This document shows, piece after piece, positions 1-8,515 of a stretch of 64,000 nt of DNA. The number at the start of each line of letters is the position of its first letter. The first letter of the stretch is position 1. The translations under genes were made by a program, and so were the position numbers. The notes below the pieces were generated by a model. It saw only the letters and a program-made list of their open reading frames with translations, was not told where the DNA came from and searched no databases. The stretch comes from Glaciecola sp964621345 (lineage in GTDB: Bacteria > Pseudomonadota > Gammaproteobacteria > Enterobacterales > Alteromonadaceae), in the NCBI GenBank assembly GCA_964621345.1, contig CAZUON010000002.1, forward strand, positions 62,001 to 126,000. Direction: 5' to 3'.

Positions 1-1244
1 TTTTGGCAGGTACTGATATTTCAGATACTTCGGCAGGTGTACTGATGGTGGCAGAAGCAAATGGCACTAGCTTTACTCAGCTAAATAAAGATGCGCCCCA
101 AAGCGTAATGGATATTGATTGGTTGGGTAAAGACATTCTTGCGGTAGTACATCGCTCAGTTGAAAGTGATTTAGTGGTATACGATACCGACGGTGATGAA
201 AAACGTACATTGCGCACGCCTGACAATATTGTGGTAAGAAGCGCTGATGTTGGTGACGACACTATTCGCTTTATAGCTGACAGCCCAGCACATCCGCGCG
301 AAGTGTTTGCGATTCATCGCAACAAAACCCAGCAATTATCTGATCACAACGCATGGCTAAAAGACCTAAATTTAGCCGAGCAAACGACCTTTAGTTTTAA
401 GGCCCGTGATGGAGAAATGATTGATGGCTTATTAATTACGCCAAACGGTGAGGCCCCGGCCGGCGGATGGCCGCTTATTTTAACCGTTCATGGCGGGCCT
501 GAAGCCCATTATAGCGACGGCTGGATAACGCGTTATTCAGATGGTGGTCAATTTGCCGCTGCTGATGGATATGCTGTGTATTATCCCAATTATAGAGGTT
601 CAACGGGCAGAGGTGTTGCCTTTGCTAAGCAGCATCAAAATGACTATGCAGGGAAAGAGTTTAATGACCTAGTAGATGGTGTGGATGCTTTAGTAGAGGC
701 AGGCATTGTCAACTCAGACAGGGTAGGAATTACCGGTGGCTCGTACGGCGGGTATGCGTCAATGTGGGGAGCAACGGCGCAGACTGAGCATTTTGCGGCA
801 GCTGTGGCCTTTGTGGGTATTTCAAATCAAGTCTCAAAGTTTGGTACTAGCGACATTCCAAATGAAATGCATCTTGTTCATTCTTTAAAATGGCCATGGG
901 AAGACAATTGGATGAACCTACTAGAACGTTCTCCAATTTTTCATGCGGGCAAAAGTACTACTCCGACCTTAATTATGCATGGTGAGGAAGATACTCGCGT
1001 GCACCCAAGTCAGTCGATGGAATTATACCGTTCAATGAAAGTCCGCACCAATACACCCGTGCGTTTGGTATTTTATCCAGGAGAGGGGCATGGCAACCGC
1101 AAAGCGGCTGCGCAGTATGATTACTCCTTACGGTTTATGCGTTGGATGGATACCTATTTAGGCGAGAGTGCAACACGTAATGACCCTATGCCGGAAATTG
1201 ACTTAGGCTTAGCAGATAAGTTAGCGCCAAAGGAAGCCGATTAG
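1..1244 (+). CDS. S9 family peptidase (prolyl oligopeptidase type), 5' end missing
   Basis: This is the carboxy-terminal part of a serine peptidase; the frame is open to the left edge, so the amino end lies outside the window. Counting from base 3, residues 1-120 look like the end of the beta-propeller that gates substrate entry. The alpha/beta-hydrolase domain follows, with nucleophile motif GGSYGGYAS (Ser about 247), the acid in GEEDTRVH and the histidine in PGEGHGNR, so the catalytic triad is complete. The HGGPEAHY stretch is the usual oxyanion region. Family members cleave short peptides or remove acylated amino-terminal residues. Whether it is exported cannot be judged without the start. 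The TTG at base 3 is probably an internal codon. Confidence 0.9.
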   Translation, partial: LAGTDISDTSAGVLMVAEANGTSFTQLNKDAPQSVMDIDWLGKDILAVVHRSVESDLVVYDTDGDEKRTLRTPDNIVVRSADVGDDTIRFIADSPAHPREVFAIHRNKTQQLSDHNAWLKDLNLAEQTTFSFKARDGEMIDGLLITPNGEAPAGGWPLILTVHGGPEAHYSDGWITRYSDGGQFAAADGYAVYYPNYRGSTGRGVAFAKQHQNDYAGKEFNDLVDGVDALVEAGIVNSDRVGITGGSYGGYASMWGATAQTEHFAAAVAFVGISNQVSKFGTSDIPNEMHLVHSLKWPWEDNWMNLLERSPIFHAGKSTTPTLIMHGEEDTRVHPSQSMELYRSMKVRTNTPVRLVFYPGEGHGNRKAAAQYDYSLRFMRWMDTYLGESATRNDPMPEIDLGLADKLAPKEAD

Positions 1245-1346
1245 GTGCTTTGTTGCAATCAAACGTGTTGATACGAGTGTGAGCTAAAATTTGAGGTCGC
1301 AATTTGCAGCAAGTTATAGTTAAATCAAAGCATATGGTTAACTTAG

Positions 1347-3356
1347 ATGTCTGCATCGCTCATGTTTTTCTTTAATCGACGCGGTTTATTAACTGCAAAT
1401 GAAAAACAGCACTTAGTCGAGATGCTCACCCGCTCAAGCGCAGGCGGGTTAGCTGTTTCGGTTATTTGTGCAAGTGTGCTTATTTTTGGTTTTTTAGATC
1501 AGGCCAATGCAGATACAAAAATCATTTGGTACGTACTTTTTTGTCTTGCAGCTGTAGCGCGTATGGCATCTATTTTGTTCTGGCACAAACAAAGTTCTTC
1601 TAAGACGTATGATGTGTCTACTCACCTCCAACACATAATGATAGGTGTTTGCAGTATTGGCGTGCTCTGGGGGGCATACGCTTTGATATTGGTTCCCAGT
1701 ATCAGTAATGATATTGAGTTAGCAGCAACCATTGCAATTTATACGGGCGTAGCTGCAGGGGCGTCTTCGACCTTGGCGGGAAACAAAGTCCTTTCCGGTA
1801 CATTTGTATGCTTGTTGATGTTGCCGATGAGCGGGGCGTTGATGTTAAACCCAAAGGAATATGCGTTCTTGATTGGGTGCTTGTGTGTTGGCTTTTCTGT
1901 TGTGATTACCATCTCGGGTGCTCGTGCTGCTGATGTCACTTTGTCTTCGGTAAAGATTCGTTATGAAAACACTCAGTTGATTGAACAGCTAGCTCAGCGA
2001 AATGAAACAATCTCACAAGCCAATAGTTTACTTGAAACGCGAGTAAAAGAGCGTACGGAAAAAATTTATCAGTTATCAAACATCGATCCACTCACGAGTT
2101 TAAGTAATCGTTCCGCTTTTTCTACCCAACTTAAACAGCTTATGGTTGCCAGTGAAAAGTCTATGCAGCCATTTGCTCTATACTTTATTGATCTTGATGG
2201 CTTTAAAGCGATCAATGATGTGCATGGCCATGATATTGGTGATTATGTGCTAAGTACAGTTGCACAAAGACTTAAAGGCTTGGGTAAACAACACGATTTG
2301 TTATGCCGCTGGGGAGGCGATGAATTTTTGGTCAGCACAACCTACATAAGTGACTCCCAAGTGATAAATGTAGGAAACGCGATCATATCAGCGATGTCTC
2401 ATCCGATTATGACAAAAGCAGGATCGTTATCGGTAAGCGCAACGGTGGGCGTAAGCCTATTCCCAGAGCATGGGCGCTCAGAATCTGAACTTATCGCGCA
2501 TGCAGATATTGCTATGTATCAACAAAAGCATCAGAGCAAAGGGTATGTGAAGCTTTTTTCGACCGATATGCAAGAGAAAATAAAGCGTCAAGCTTTCATT
2601 AAGGACAGCCTCACCAACGCAATAGTTAATAACGAGTTTTATTTGGTATTTCAGCCTGTTGTTGACATAGAGAACCACAGTATTTTATTCGCAGAAGCCC
2701 TTATCCGCTGGCAAAAAGGTGCTGAGAGTATTGCGCCGAGTGAGTTTATTGTCATTGCTGAGAAATTCGGTTTTATTCAGAATATAGGGTTGTGGGCTGC
2801 AGAGCAAGTAGCTAAAGAGCTTGTTAGCTATCCCAATAATACTAATTTATGTGTATCAATTAACATGTCTATCGCGCAACTAATGCAAAGTAATATTGCG
2901 ACTAGCTTTAGCGCTTTATTTGAAAGCTATTCGGTGGCGCCCAATCGTATATATATTGAGGTCACCGAAACCTTACTCAATACTGATACCGCGATGCTAA
3001 TTAAAAACCTTAATGCACTTAAAGATGCAGGATTTAATATCGCCATTGATGACTTTGGAACCGGCTATTCTTCGTTATCACAGTTGCAAAACATTGCGCC
3101 TAAGATTGTAAAAATTGATAAGTCTTTTGTGGATGATTGGACGTCAGGAGGCGAAGCGATCATTGAGGCAATGGCGACAATTTCTAAAAAAATGGCCTTC
3201 GATATGGTGCTTGAGGGAGTGGAGCATAAAGAGCAAGTGAGCCAAGCTCAAGGTGCTAAGGTAACATTGTTACAAGGTTACTTTTTTGCGAAACCGATGA
3301 GTATGGCGAAGTTACAGTCATGGCAGGCAGAAAATCAAAGCGTAGAAACGAAATAG
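1347..3356 (+). CDS. membrane GGDEF-EAL protein (cyclic di-GMP turnover)
   Basis: A 669-residue cyclic di-GMP enzyme. About six hydrophobic segments lie between residues 35 and 190, then a coiled-coil linker (about 205-240), a GGDEF domain with intact GGDEF at 323-327, and an EAL domain with EAL at 450-452. The EAL metal and catalytic motifs are visible: NMS, EVTET, DDFGTGYSSL, KIDKSF and EGVE. Phosphodiesterase activity is therefore likely. The GGDEF site also looks intact, but the usual RxxD inhibitory site just before it is absent. The membrane part is an uncharacterised sensor that resembles MASE-type modules. The gene stands alone and ends in a hairpin shared with the convergent lipoprotein gene. 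Confidence 0.92.
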   Translation: MSASLMFFFNRRGLLTANEKQHLVEMLTRSSAGGLAVSVICASVLIFGFLDQANADTKIIWYVLFCLAAVARMASILFWHKQSSSKTYDVSTHLQHIMIGVCSIGVLWGAYALILVPSISNDIELAATIAIYTGVAAGASSTLAGNKVLSGTFVCLLMLPMSGALMLNPKEYAFLIGCLCVGFSVVITISGARAADVTLSSVKIRYENTQLIEQLAQRNETISQANSLLETRVKERTEKIYQLSNIDPLTSLSNRSAFSTQLKQLMVASEKSMQPFALYFIDLDGFKAINDVHGHDIGDYVLSTVAQRLKGLGKQHDLLCRWGGDEFLVSTTYISDSQVINVGNAIISAMSHPIMTKAGSLSVSATVGVSLFPEHGRSESELIAHADIAMYQQKHQSKGYVKLFSTDMQEKIKRQAFIKDSLTNAIVNNEFYLVFQPVVDIENHSILFAEALIRWQKGAESIAPSEFIVIAEKFGFIQNIGLWAAEQVAKELVSYPNNTNLCVSINMSIAQLMQSNIATSFSALFESYSVAPNRIYIEVTETLLNTDTAMLIKNLNALKDAGFNIAIDDFGTGYSSLSQLQNIAPKIVKIDKSFVDDWTSGGEAIIEAMATISKKMAFDMVLEGVEHKEQVSQAQGAKVTLLQGYFFAKPMSMAKLQSWQAENQSVETK

Positions 3357-3386
3357 CGCTTGCCAATTAAATACAGCAAGCGCTAT
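3353..3386. terminator. hairpin between convergent genes
   Basis: A perfect 11-bp stem (ATAGCGCTTGC at 3353-3363 with GCAAGCGCTAT at 3376-3386) and a 12-nt loop. It includes the TAG stop of the GGDEF-EAL gene and faces the end of the YSC84 lipoprotein gene. Neither side has a strong T run, so it may act as a bidirectional terminator or as a 3'-end stabiliser. Confidence 0.6.
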
Positions 3387-3419
3387 AAAATCATTTATAC
3401 ATGCGACCTAACTTTTACT

Positions 3420-3989
3420 TTAATTAAGTTCGTCGTCTTTCCAAAACTTTGTGCCTTTTACCGTGGCTTGAAGTGCAATACCGCTTTCGGTCATGGTGTA
3501 TACAGTTACATCACCATAATAAGCCTCGCCCTCGATTGAATTACCTTTGTCACCGGCTTTTGCTGCTGCATCGGCATTGCCACCAAAGGTCCACCCATTT
3601 TCAACAAATTGATTCATTGATTCTGCGGTATGAAAAACCATAACGATGCGATAATCTTTCGCGCCTAAACCTAGGCCAACGCCACCTTCGGCCATGTTCA
3701 TATAGGTTTTGCTACCATTTGTTTGGTTGTTCACTACGCCATAACCTGTGCCAGCGGCGAGTAAGATTAAATTCACATTCGCATTAGAAAAAGTGGCATA
3801 ACCAGGTGACGCTGCAATTTCAGCTTTGGCAGCGGGTTTTTTTGCATACAATTTTGAAAGCGTATCTTGTTGCATCTCCAAAATTTTAGTGCGCTTCTCA
3901 CCATTAGAGCCAGAACCAGACGATGCACAAGCCGATAAAATAGCAATAGAAGCGATGATTAGGGTGGTTTTAACGAGACGATTAAACAT
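3420..3989 (-). CDS. YSC84/SYLF-domain lipoprotein
   Basis: A 189-residue predicted lipoprotein. The signal peptide ends in the lipobox LSAC, placing the lipid anchor at Cys 21. The rest matches the YSC84 (SYLF) family: a helical amino part, then a glycine-rich region with GYGVVNN, MNMAEGGVGLGLG and the FHTAESMNQF segment. SYLF domains bind lipids in eukaryotes; bacterial versions are envelope proteins of unclear role. The start is supported by GAGGAAAA nine bases upstream of the ATG. It is divergent from the ThuA gene and converges on the GGDEF-EAL gene. Confidence 0.85.
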   Translation of the reverse strand: MFNRLVKTTLIIASIAILSACASSGSGSNGEKRTKILEMQQDTLSKLYAKKPAAKAEIAASPGYATFSNANVNLILLAAGTGYGVVNNQTNGSKTYMNMAEGGVGLGLGAKDYRIVMVFHTAESMNQFVENGWTFGGNADAAAKAGDKGNSIEGEAYYGDVTVYTMTESGIALQATVKGTKFWKDDELN

Positions 3990-4268
3990 GATTTTTCCTC
4001 AATAGTAGAAACGTATTATGAAATATGTGCATACTGATTTAGAACGCATATGCTCACGTGAGCCTGTTGACTTTAGTACATTTTTACCTGGCTGGCTAGG
4101 GAGCTTGTATCGGGCTTTTGTTAAAAGCGAGCTCAAATTTAATATAAATCACAAATGCAGGATGAAAAAACAGTATTTACGTTTCCCTAGGTTTAGGGGC
4201 TACACTAAATGTTCTATTTGCGAGCATAAATTTACAAAAAGTGAAGCACCACCACAGGATATTATCAA
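3990..4268. other. intergenic region between the lipoprotein and thuA-like genes
   Basis: 279 bases separate two divergent genes. An 84-codon open frame crosses it (4018-4272, plus strand) and overlaps the next start by ATGA, but it has no ribosome-binding site and no recognisable family, so it is not called as a gene. Promoters for both neighbours must lie here; no convincing -35/-10 pair or operator was found. Confidence 0.4.
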
Positions 4269-5054
4269 ATGACTAAACGATACACCGCCATAGTAACGAC
4301 CTCTATAATGTTTATGTTTTTAAGCCTAGCGTCAGTATCTCAGGCATTTGCGCAGCAATTTAATGTATTGCTGTTTACTAAAACTGCTGGGTGGCATCAT
4401 AGTTCTATTCACAACAGCGTAACGGCCATGCGTTTTTTAGCGGCTCGCCATGACTTTGGTTTGGAGTGGCACGAGTATGCAGGTTTGGTGATTAACGACG
4501 AATACTTAAGTAAATTTGATGCCGTTGTGTTTATTAACACCACAGGTGATATTTTTGACCAAGAGCAGCAACAAGCCTTTGAGCGTTTCATTCAATCAGG
4601 AAAAGGCTTTGTTGGCGTGCATGCTGCGTCCGATACTGAATATGACTGGGAGTGGTATGGCAAACTAGTGGGGCATTATTTTGAGATCCATCCCGCAAAT
4701 CAGACCGCGGTATTAGTCAAGCAAAACAACACGTTTCCGGGTATGTCGGCGTTTGATGATCGCCACTTATGGACCGATGAATTTTATGGGTTTTTGCCTG
4801 CAAATGTTGACGACTTAAATTACCTACTGACGATTGATGAGTCCACTTACGATCCCGCAGCTGATTGGGGCGATAAAAAGTCAGAGGGCATGGGCGAATT
4901 TCATCCCATGGCTTGGTATCACGAGTTTGACGGTGGTCGCTCTTTTTATACCGCACTGGGCCATATTCCAGCCGTTTATGAAGATGAGGTCTTTTTGCAG
5001 CATTTATATGGTGGTATCTATTGGGCAGCAACGGGTAAAGGTATCGAAAAGTAA
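4269..5054 (+). CDS. exported ThuA-like domain protein
   Basis: A 261-residue protein with a typical Sec signal peptide (cleavage near ASVSQAFAQ, about residue 29) and a single ThuA-like class I amidotransferase fold. Family features are visible: FTKTAGWHHSSI near the mature start, the FDAVVFINTTGD strand, GKGFVGVHAASDTEYDWEWYG, and the carboxy-terminal GRSFYTALGH. ThuA-like proteins are linked to trehalose and other sugar metabolism, and exported forms are common in bacteria that degrade polysaccharides; the reaction is not established. The start is preceded by AGGA nine bases upstream. No sugar enzyme lies directly beside it. Confidence 0.85.
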   Translation: MTKRYTAIVTTSIMFMFLSLASVSQAFAQQFNVLLFTKTAGWHHSSIHNSVTAMRFLAARHDFGLEWHEYAGLVINDEYLSKFDAVVFINTTGDIFDQEQQQAFERFIQSGKGFVGVHAASDTEYDWEWYGKLVGHYFEIHPANQTAVLVKQNNTFPGMSAFDDRHLWTDEFYGFLPANVDDLNYLLTIDESTYDPAADWGDKKSEGMGEFHPMAWYHEFDGGRSFYTALGHIPAVYEDEVFLQHLYGGIYWAATGKGIEK

Positions 5055-5136
5055 GACTTTGTTAGCCTAAACTCTAGACTTCGTATACAGTCACGCTTGT
5101 GTTAACCCAGTTCCAATTGTTAGTAAAGAGCGGTGA

Positions 5137-6291
5137 ATGAATAAAGATAGTTTTACAGTAACGGCGTTTGAAATCGACAGTTTTTTACAAGAATTTTGGC
5201 AAAAAAAACCTTGCGTGATAAAAGGATTTTTTTCCGATTTTGATGACCCTCTTGATGAACACGAACTCGCTGGTCTGGCCCAAGAAGAAGAGGTTGATAG
5301 CCGCCTTGTTTCTAAACACGACAACCAGTGGCAGGTAACCCAAGGACCGATTGATGATTTTGCCCCACTATGCGTTGGCGCGTGGTCTTTGTTAGTGCAA
5401 GGGGTCGACCGATACGTACCTGAGGTAGATGCAATGTTTGCTGCAGTCGGCCGTATGGGCAATTGGCGTATGGACGATGTTATGGTCAGCTTTTCTACTG
5501 CTGGAGCTGGGGTAGGTGCGCATGTAGATCAATACGACGTGTTTATTGTGCAAGGAAAAGGAAGTAGGCGCTGGCAGGTCGGTTTACCTAGTGAGCATGA
5601 GACACGGGTGCCTCATCCGTTGTTATCTCAAATAGAAGCATTTGACGCCGTCATCGATCAGGTACTGATGCCTGGGGATGCTATCTATATTCCTCCCCTT
5701 CATCCTCATAGTGGCGTAACATTGGAAGCGTGTTTGAATTACTCCATTGGCTTTAGAGCCCCTACCAATGTGGAGCTTCTGCACGGTCTACTTGATGAGG
5801 GCGACGGACTGCACCTTGCTCAACGTCGATATAGTGACCCAGATTGCGCTCAGTATCGTGATGTGGGTTTATCTGCACACGTAGTAACAAAAGAGGAAAT
5901 CGGGCGTTTAAAGCAATCGGTCATTGGCTTACTCGATAGCCCTGAGGCAGAGCAGGCGCTAATGCGCTTTATTTCTCGTCAAGCTCTACCTGACGCTCGC
6001 CCGGAGCAGCCATATGACATCGCAGCGGTGATAGACGCAATAAACAGTGAATGCGATATTGTTTTATTACCCGGAATTAAACCAATATATCTGCAACAAA
6101 GCGCGGAGAATTTTGTGTTTTACATTGATGGTGAGCCCTTCTCGGTTATCGCTGAAATAAAAGCGCTAATCCAGGGTTTACTCGACAACAAAACACTGGC
6201 GTGCCCCATCGATATCAATGAGACCGCACTTAAGCACTTGAGTACACTCGTTTTGCAAATGCTAAATGCGGGTTACATTGATATTCAGTAG
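5137..6291 (+). CDS. roxA: ribosomal protein uL16 arginine hydroxylase (RoxA/YcfD family)
   Basis: A 384-residue JmjC-type 2-oxoglutarate and Fe(II) oxygenase of the YcfD family, which hydroxylates an arginine of 50S ribosomal protein L16. The iron ligands are visible as His129 and Asp131 in GAHVDQYDVF and His191 in LHPHSGVTLE. The 2-oxoglutarate-binding region follows in GKGSRRWQVG. The length and the carboxy-terminal winged-helix-like half fit the family. It stands alone on its strand and its stop lies only 7 bp from the end of the convergent TPR gene, with no terminator between them. Confidence 0.9.
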   Translation: MNKDSFTVTAFEIDSFLQEFWQKKPCVIKGFFSDFDDPLDEHELAGLAQEEEVDSRLVSKHDNQWQVTQGPIDDFAPLCVGAWSLLVQGVDRYVPEVDAMFAAVGRMGNWRMDDVMVSFSTAGAGVGAHVDQYDVFIVQGKGSRRWQVGLPSEHETRVPHPLLSQIEAFDAVIDQVLMPGDAIYIPPLHPHSGVTLEACLNYSIGFRAPTNVELLHGLLDEGDGLHLAQRRYSDPDCAQYRDVGLSAHVVTKEEIGRLKQSVIGLLDSPEAEQALMRFISRQALPDARPEQPYDIAAVIDAINSECDIVLLPGIKPIYLQQSAENFVFYIDGEPFSVIAEIKALIQGLLDNKTLACPIDINETALKHLSTLVLQMLNAGYIDIQ

Positions 6292-6298
6292 GCGAGTG

Positions 6299-7405
6299 CT
6301 AGTTTATGGGCGCTGGTGGGGTGAGCTCAACGTATAGATTTTCTATCAAGGCTTGTTCAATTTCATCTTTTAAGTTGTTAAAAAAGCCTGGGCCATCGGT
6401 GTGTTCAATAGGCTCAACATAGGCTTGTTGTTTCTCAAATAGAGATAAGCGATTTTTAAAATTCTCTAACTCAGGATGAGGAGAATCAGCGTTCTCATTG
6501 GCACGGGTCAATAAATCTAGGGCAGTCCGTTGGGTCTCAATGGCTTGTTCAAATTGTCCATTTGCCGCATAGGCAGCGGCAAGGGTATCTACATACACGT
6601 AGTTGTTTGCAAAAGCGTCTTGGGCGACAACCTTTTCTGAAAGAGCCAATGCTTGAGAGTAGTCGGCAAGGTCAGGATCATCAGTTGTGGCAAAGAGCCA
6701 AGCAACGTTATTTGCATTAAACGGAAAATCATTGTTGGCGACGCTCAACAGTAAGTCTTTTGCTTTATCTGGATTGGCATCACCTAAATACCCATGTGTA
6801 TAAATTTCGGCAATATCATTGGGCATTAACCAGTATTGGCTTTTCTCGTAGGCTCGTTCTAACAACCAAGCAATATTTGAACGTCGCTCCAAGGTATTTA
6901 AACCCAAGTAGTAAATGCTCGCTAAATAGGTACTCGCCGCAGGTTGGTTTTGCACTGCCATCTGCCTGATCCCGCGCTCCCCATCAAGCTTTAAGTCCTC
7001 GGATTCGCCTATTTCAAAGAGCACAATATAGCTTAGTAACTTGGCATATTCGTCGTACTCTCGTAACCACACAAGCCATTCATAGGCCGATTGCCAGCTT
7101 TGAAACTCGCCATCCCGGGAATAGGCCCAAGCAACACGCTGTGCGGCATCTATCCAACCTGCTTTTGCCATCTCTACGCAAGTATCAAAATCTTCGGTAG
7201 GCTCAGCATTTGCTATATTGTTACAGGCCAGTAACTGTTCATCCCACAAAATCGTGTTTTGCTGTTGCAGACGAGCCTCTGAGGCTTGATGTGAGCGGAC
7301 GAACGCTAATGCGATAACGCCAAGCACGATTAACCAGAAGCTCAATACTAGGGCTGTTTTTAAACGGCTTTTTTGCGGCGTAAACTTAAACTCACTCTCA
7401 GACAT
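6299..7405 (-). CDS. membrane-anchored TPR/Sel1-like repeat protein
   Basis: A 368-residue protein with one amino-terminal membrane segment (about residues 17-36, LVLSFWLIVLGVIALAFVRS) preceded by a basic cytoplasmic stretch. The remainder is helical and probably periplasmic. It holds Sel1/TPR-like pairs, for example around WIDAAQRVAWAYSRDGE, NKAKDLLLSVANND-like segments and AYAANGQFEQAIETQRTALD near residue 290. Such proteins act as scaffolds; no enzyme motif is seen. It lies downstream of the N-acetylglucosamine kinase gene (71 bp) and may be co-transcribed with it. The function is unknown. Confidence 0.75.
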   Translation of the reverse strand: MSESEFKFTPQKSRLKTALVLSFWLIVLGVIALAFVRSHQASEARLQQQNTILWDEQLLACNNIANAEPTEDFDTCVEMAKAGWIDAAQRVAWAYSRDGEFQSWQSAYEWLVWLREYDEYAKLLSYIVLFEIGESEDLKLDGERGIRQMAVQNQPAASTYLASIYYLGLNTLERRSNIAWLLERAYEKSQYWLMPNDIAEIYTHGYLGDANPDKAKDLLLSVANNDFPFNANNVAWLFATTDDPDLADYSQALALSEKVVAQDAFANNYVYVDTLAAAYAANGQFEQAIETQRTALDLLTRANENADSPHPELENFKNRLSLFEKQQAYVEPIEHTDGPGFFNNLKDEIEQALIENLYVELTPPAPIN

Positions 7406-7476
7406 TTTGACCTATATATATGTACTTAATTTTGTTTAAGTATCGCGTAGTGTGACTTGCAGTGCAATACACGGTG

Positions 7477-8355
7477 TTAATTCAACAAATTTTGCTGATA
7501 TATAACCGCACCGCGCTCAGGGCTATGAATGGGGTCAATGACACATGCGTTCACGTCTTGCGATAACCAAGGCAGCATCGCATGGCTTAAACCACCGACT
7601 AACACCAGTTTTTTACCCGAAATAGCCATCGCTTTCTCAGCAATAGCGGATAAATAGTTTGCCCCTTGCTGAACGATTTTAAGCGCAAGCTCATCGCCCT
7701 GTTCTGCTGACTTAAGTACTAAAGGCGCTAAGGCGGCATACTTAGTAGACGGGGCTTGATTGTAAATTTCTACAAACTGACTGGGTTGCGTTAATTGCAA
7801 CGCTTCACACAGATGTTCACGTAATTGCGTTGCTTGGCCTACGCCATCAAAACTTTCAAGAATCTTGCTTAAGGCCGTTTTACCTATCCAAGCGCCACTA
7901 CCTTTATCGCCAAGGTTAAAACCGTGTCCGCCAAACTGGGTAATGTTGCCGTTGTTCAAGGCTGCCGCACATGAGCCTGTACCAATAATTATTACAGAAC
8001 CGTTACTGCCATCGTGGGCGCCCAGCGTGGCGCTATGGATATCGGTGGTAAAGTCGAAGCGAGCAAAGGGGTGTTGCCAATTTACTAAACTACTTGCAGC
8101 ACAAGGCACATTTACACCAGCTAAGCCTGCACTTACATATAGCTGAGCTGCAGTTTCGGTTAAATTGGTGCCTAATAATGCCAGTGCTTGAGCGCTTGCA
8201 TCAAGCATAGATTCAAACGCTTTATGGTCGTTTTTGGCTACGTTTGCAGGGCCAGCGATTGCGCTACTTAGCTCACTAAAGTGGCTGTCGTAAACAACGG
8301 CTCTGCATTTGGTTCCTCCGCCATCAATACCTATATATTTAGGGGCGCTTGTCAT
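7477..8355 (-). CDS. BadF/BadG/BcrA/BcrD ATPase family kinase, N-acetylglucosamine kinase-like
   Basis: A 292-residue ASKHA-fold kinase. The amino-terminal phosphate-binding loop YIGIDGGGTKCRAVVYD, the second loop in SVIIIGTGSCAAAL, the GDKGSGAWIGKTAL motif and the adenosine-site segment KLVLVGGLSHAM are those of the family that includes eukaryotic NAGK and bacterial glucosamine kinase GspK. It probably phosphorylates N-acetylglucosamine or glucosamine in the cytoplasm, feeding amino-sugar catabolism. No other chitin or amino-sugar gene is in the window, so the substrate is inferred from family only. The ribosome-binding site is weak. Confidence 0.82.
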   Translation of the reverse strand: MTSAPKYIGIDGGGTKCRAVVYDSHFSELSSAIAGPANVAKNDHKAFESMLDASAQALALLGTNLTETAAQLYVSAGLAGVNVPCAASSLVNWQHPFARFDFTTDIHSATLGAHDGSNGSVIIIGTGSCAAALNNGNITQFGGHGFNLGDKGSGAWIGKTALSKILESFDGVGQATQLREHLCEALQLTQPSQFVEIYNQAPSTKYAALAPLVLKSAEQGDELALKIVQQGANYLSAIAEKAMAISGKKLVLVGGLSHAMLPWLSQDVNACVIDPIHSPERGAVIYQQNLLN

Positions 8356-8515
8356 CGTGTGAGGCGCCTTATTATTAGCAGGTTCATAGCATGTATTAGT
8401 CCTTTAAACATCAATGGCTAGCTTACTTTTTGAAGTTGGGTCGTTTTTCTTATTATCTGCGAAAGCGAATAAAAGCGCCAGTCAGCCTCCGCTATTTGGC
8501 GCCTTGAGCAATCAA

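Noticed and set aside
4018..4272. 84-codon open frame overlapping the ThuA start by ATGA
   Set aside because: No ribosome-binding site, no recognisable family, and the composition looks like intergenic sequence; the ThuA gene has its own AGGA site.
4717..5031. 104-codon open frame antisense to the ThuA gene
   Set aside because: No ribosome-binding site or family; shadow of a clear gene on the other strand.
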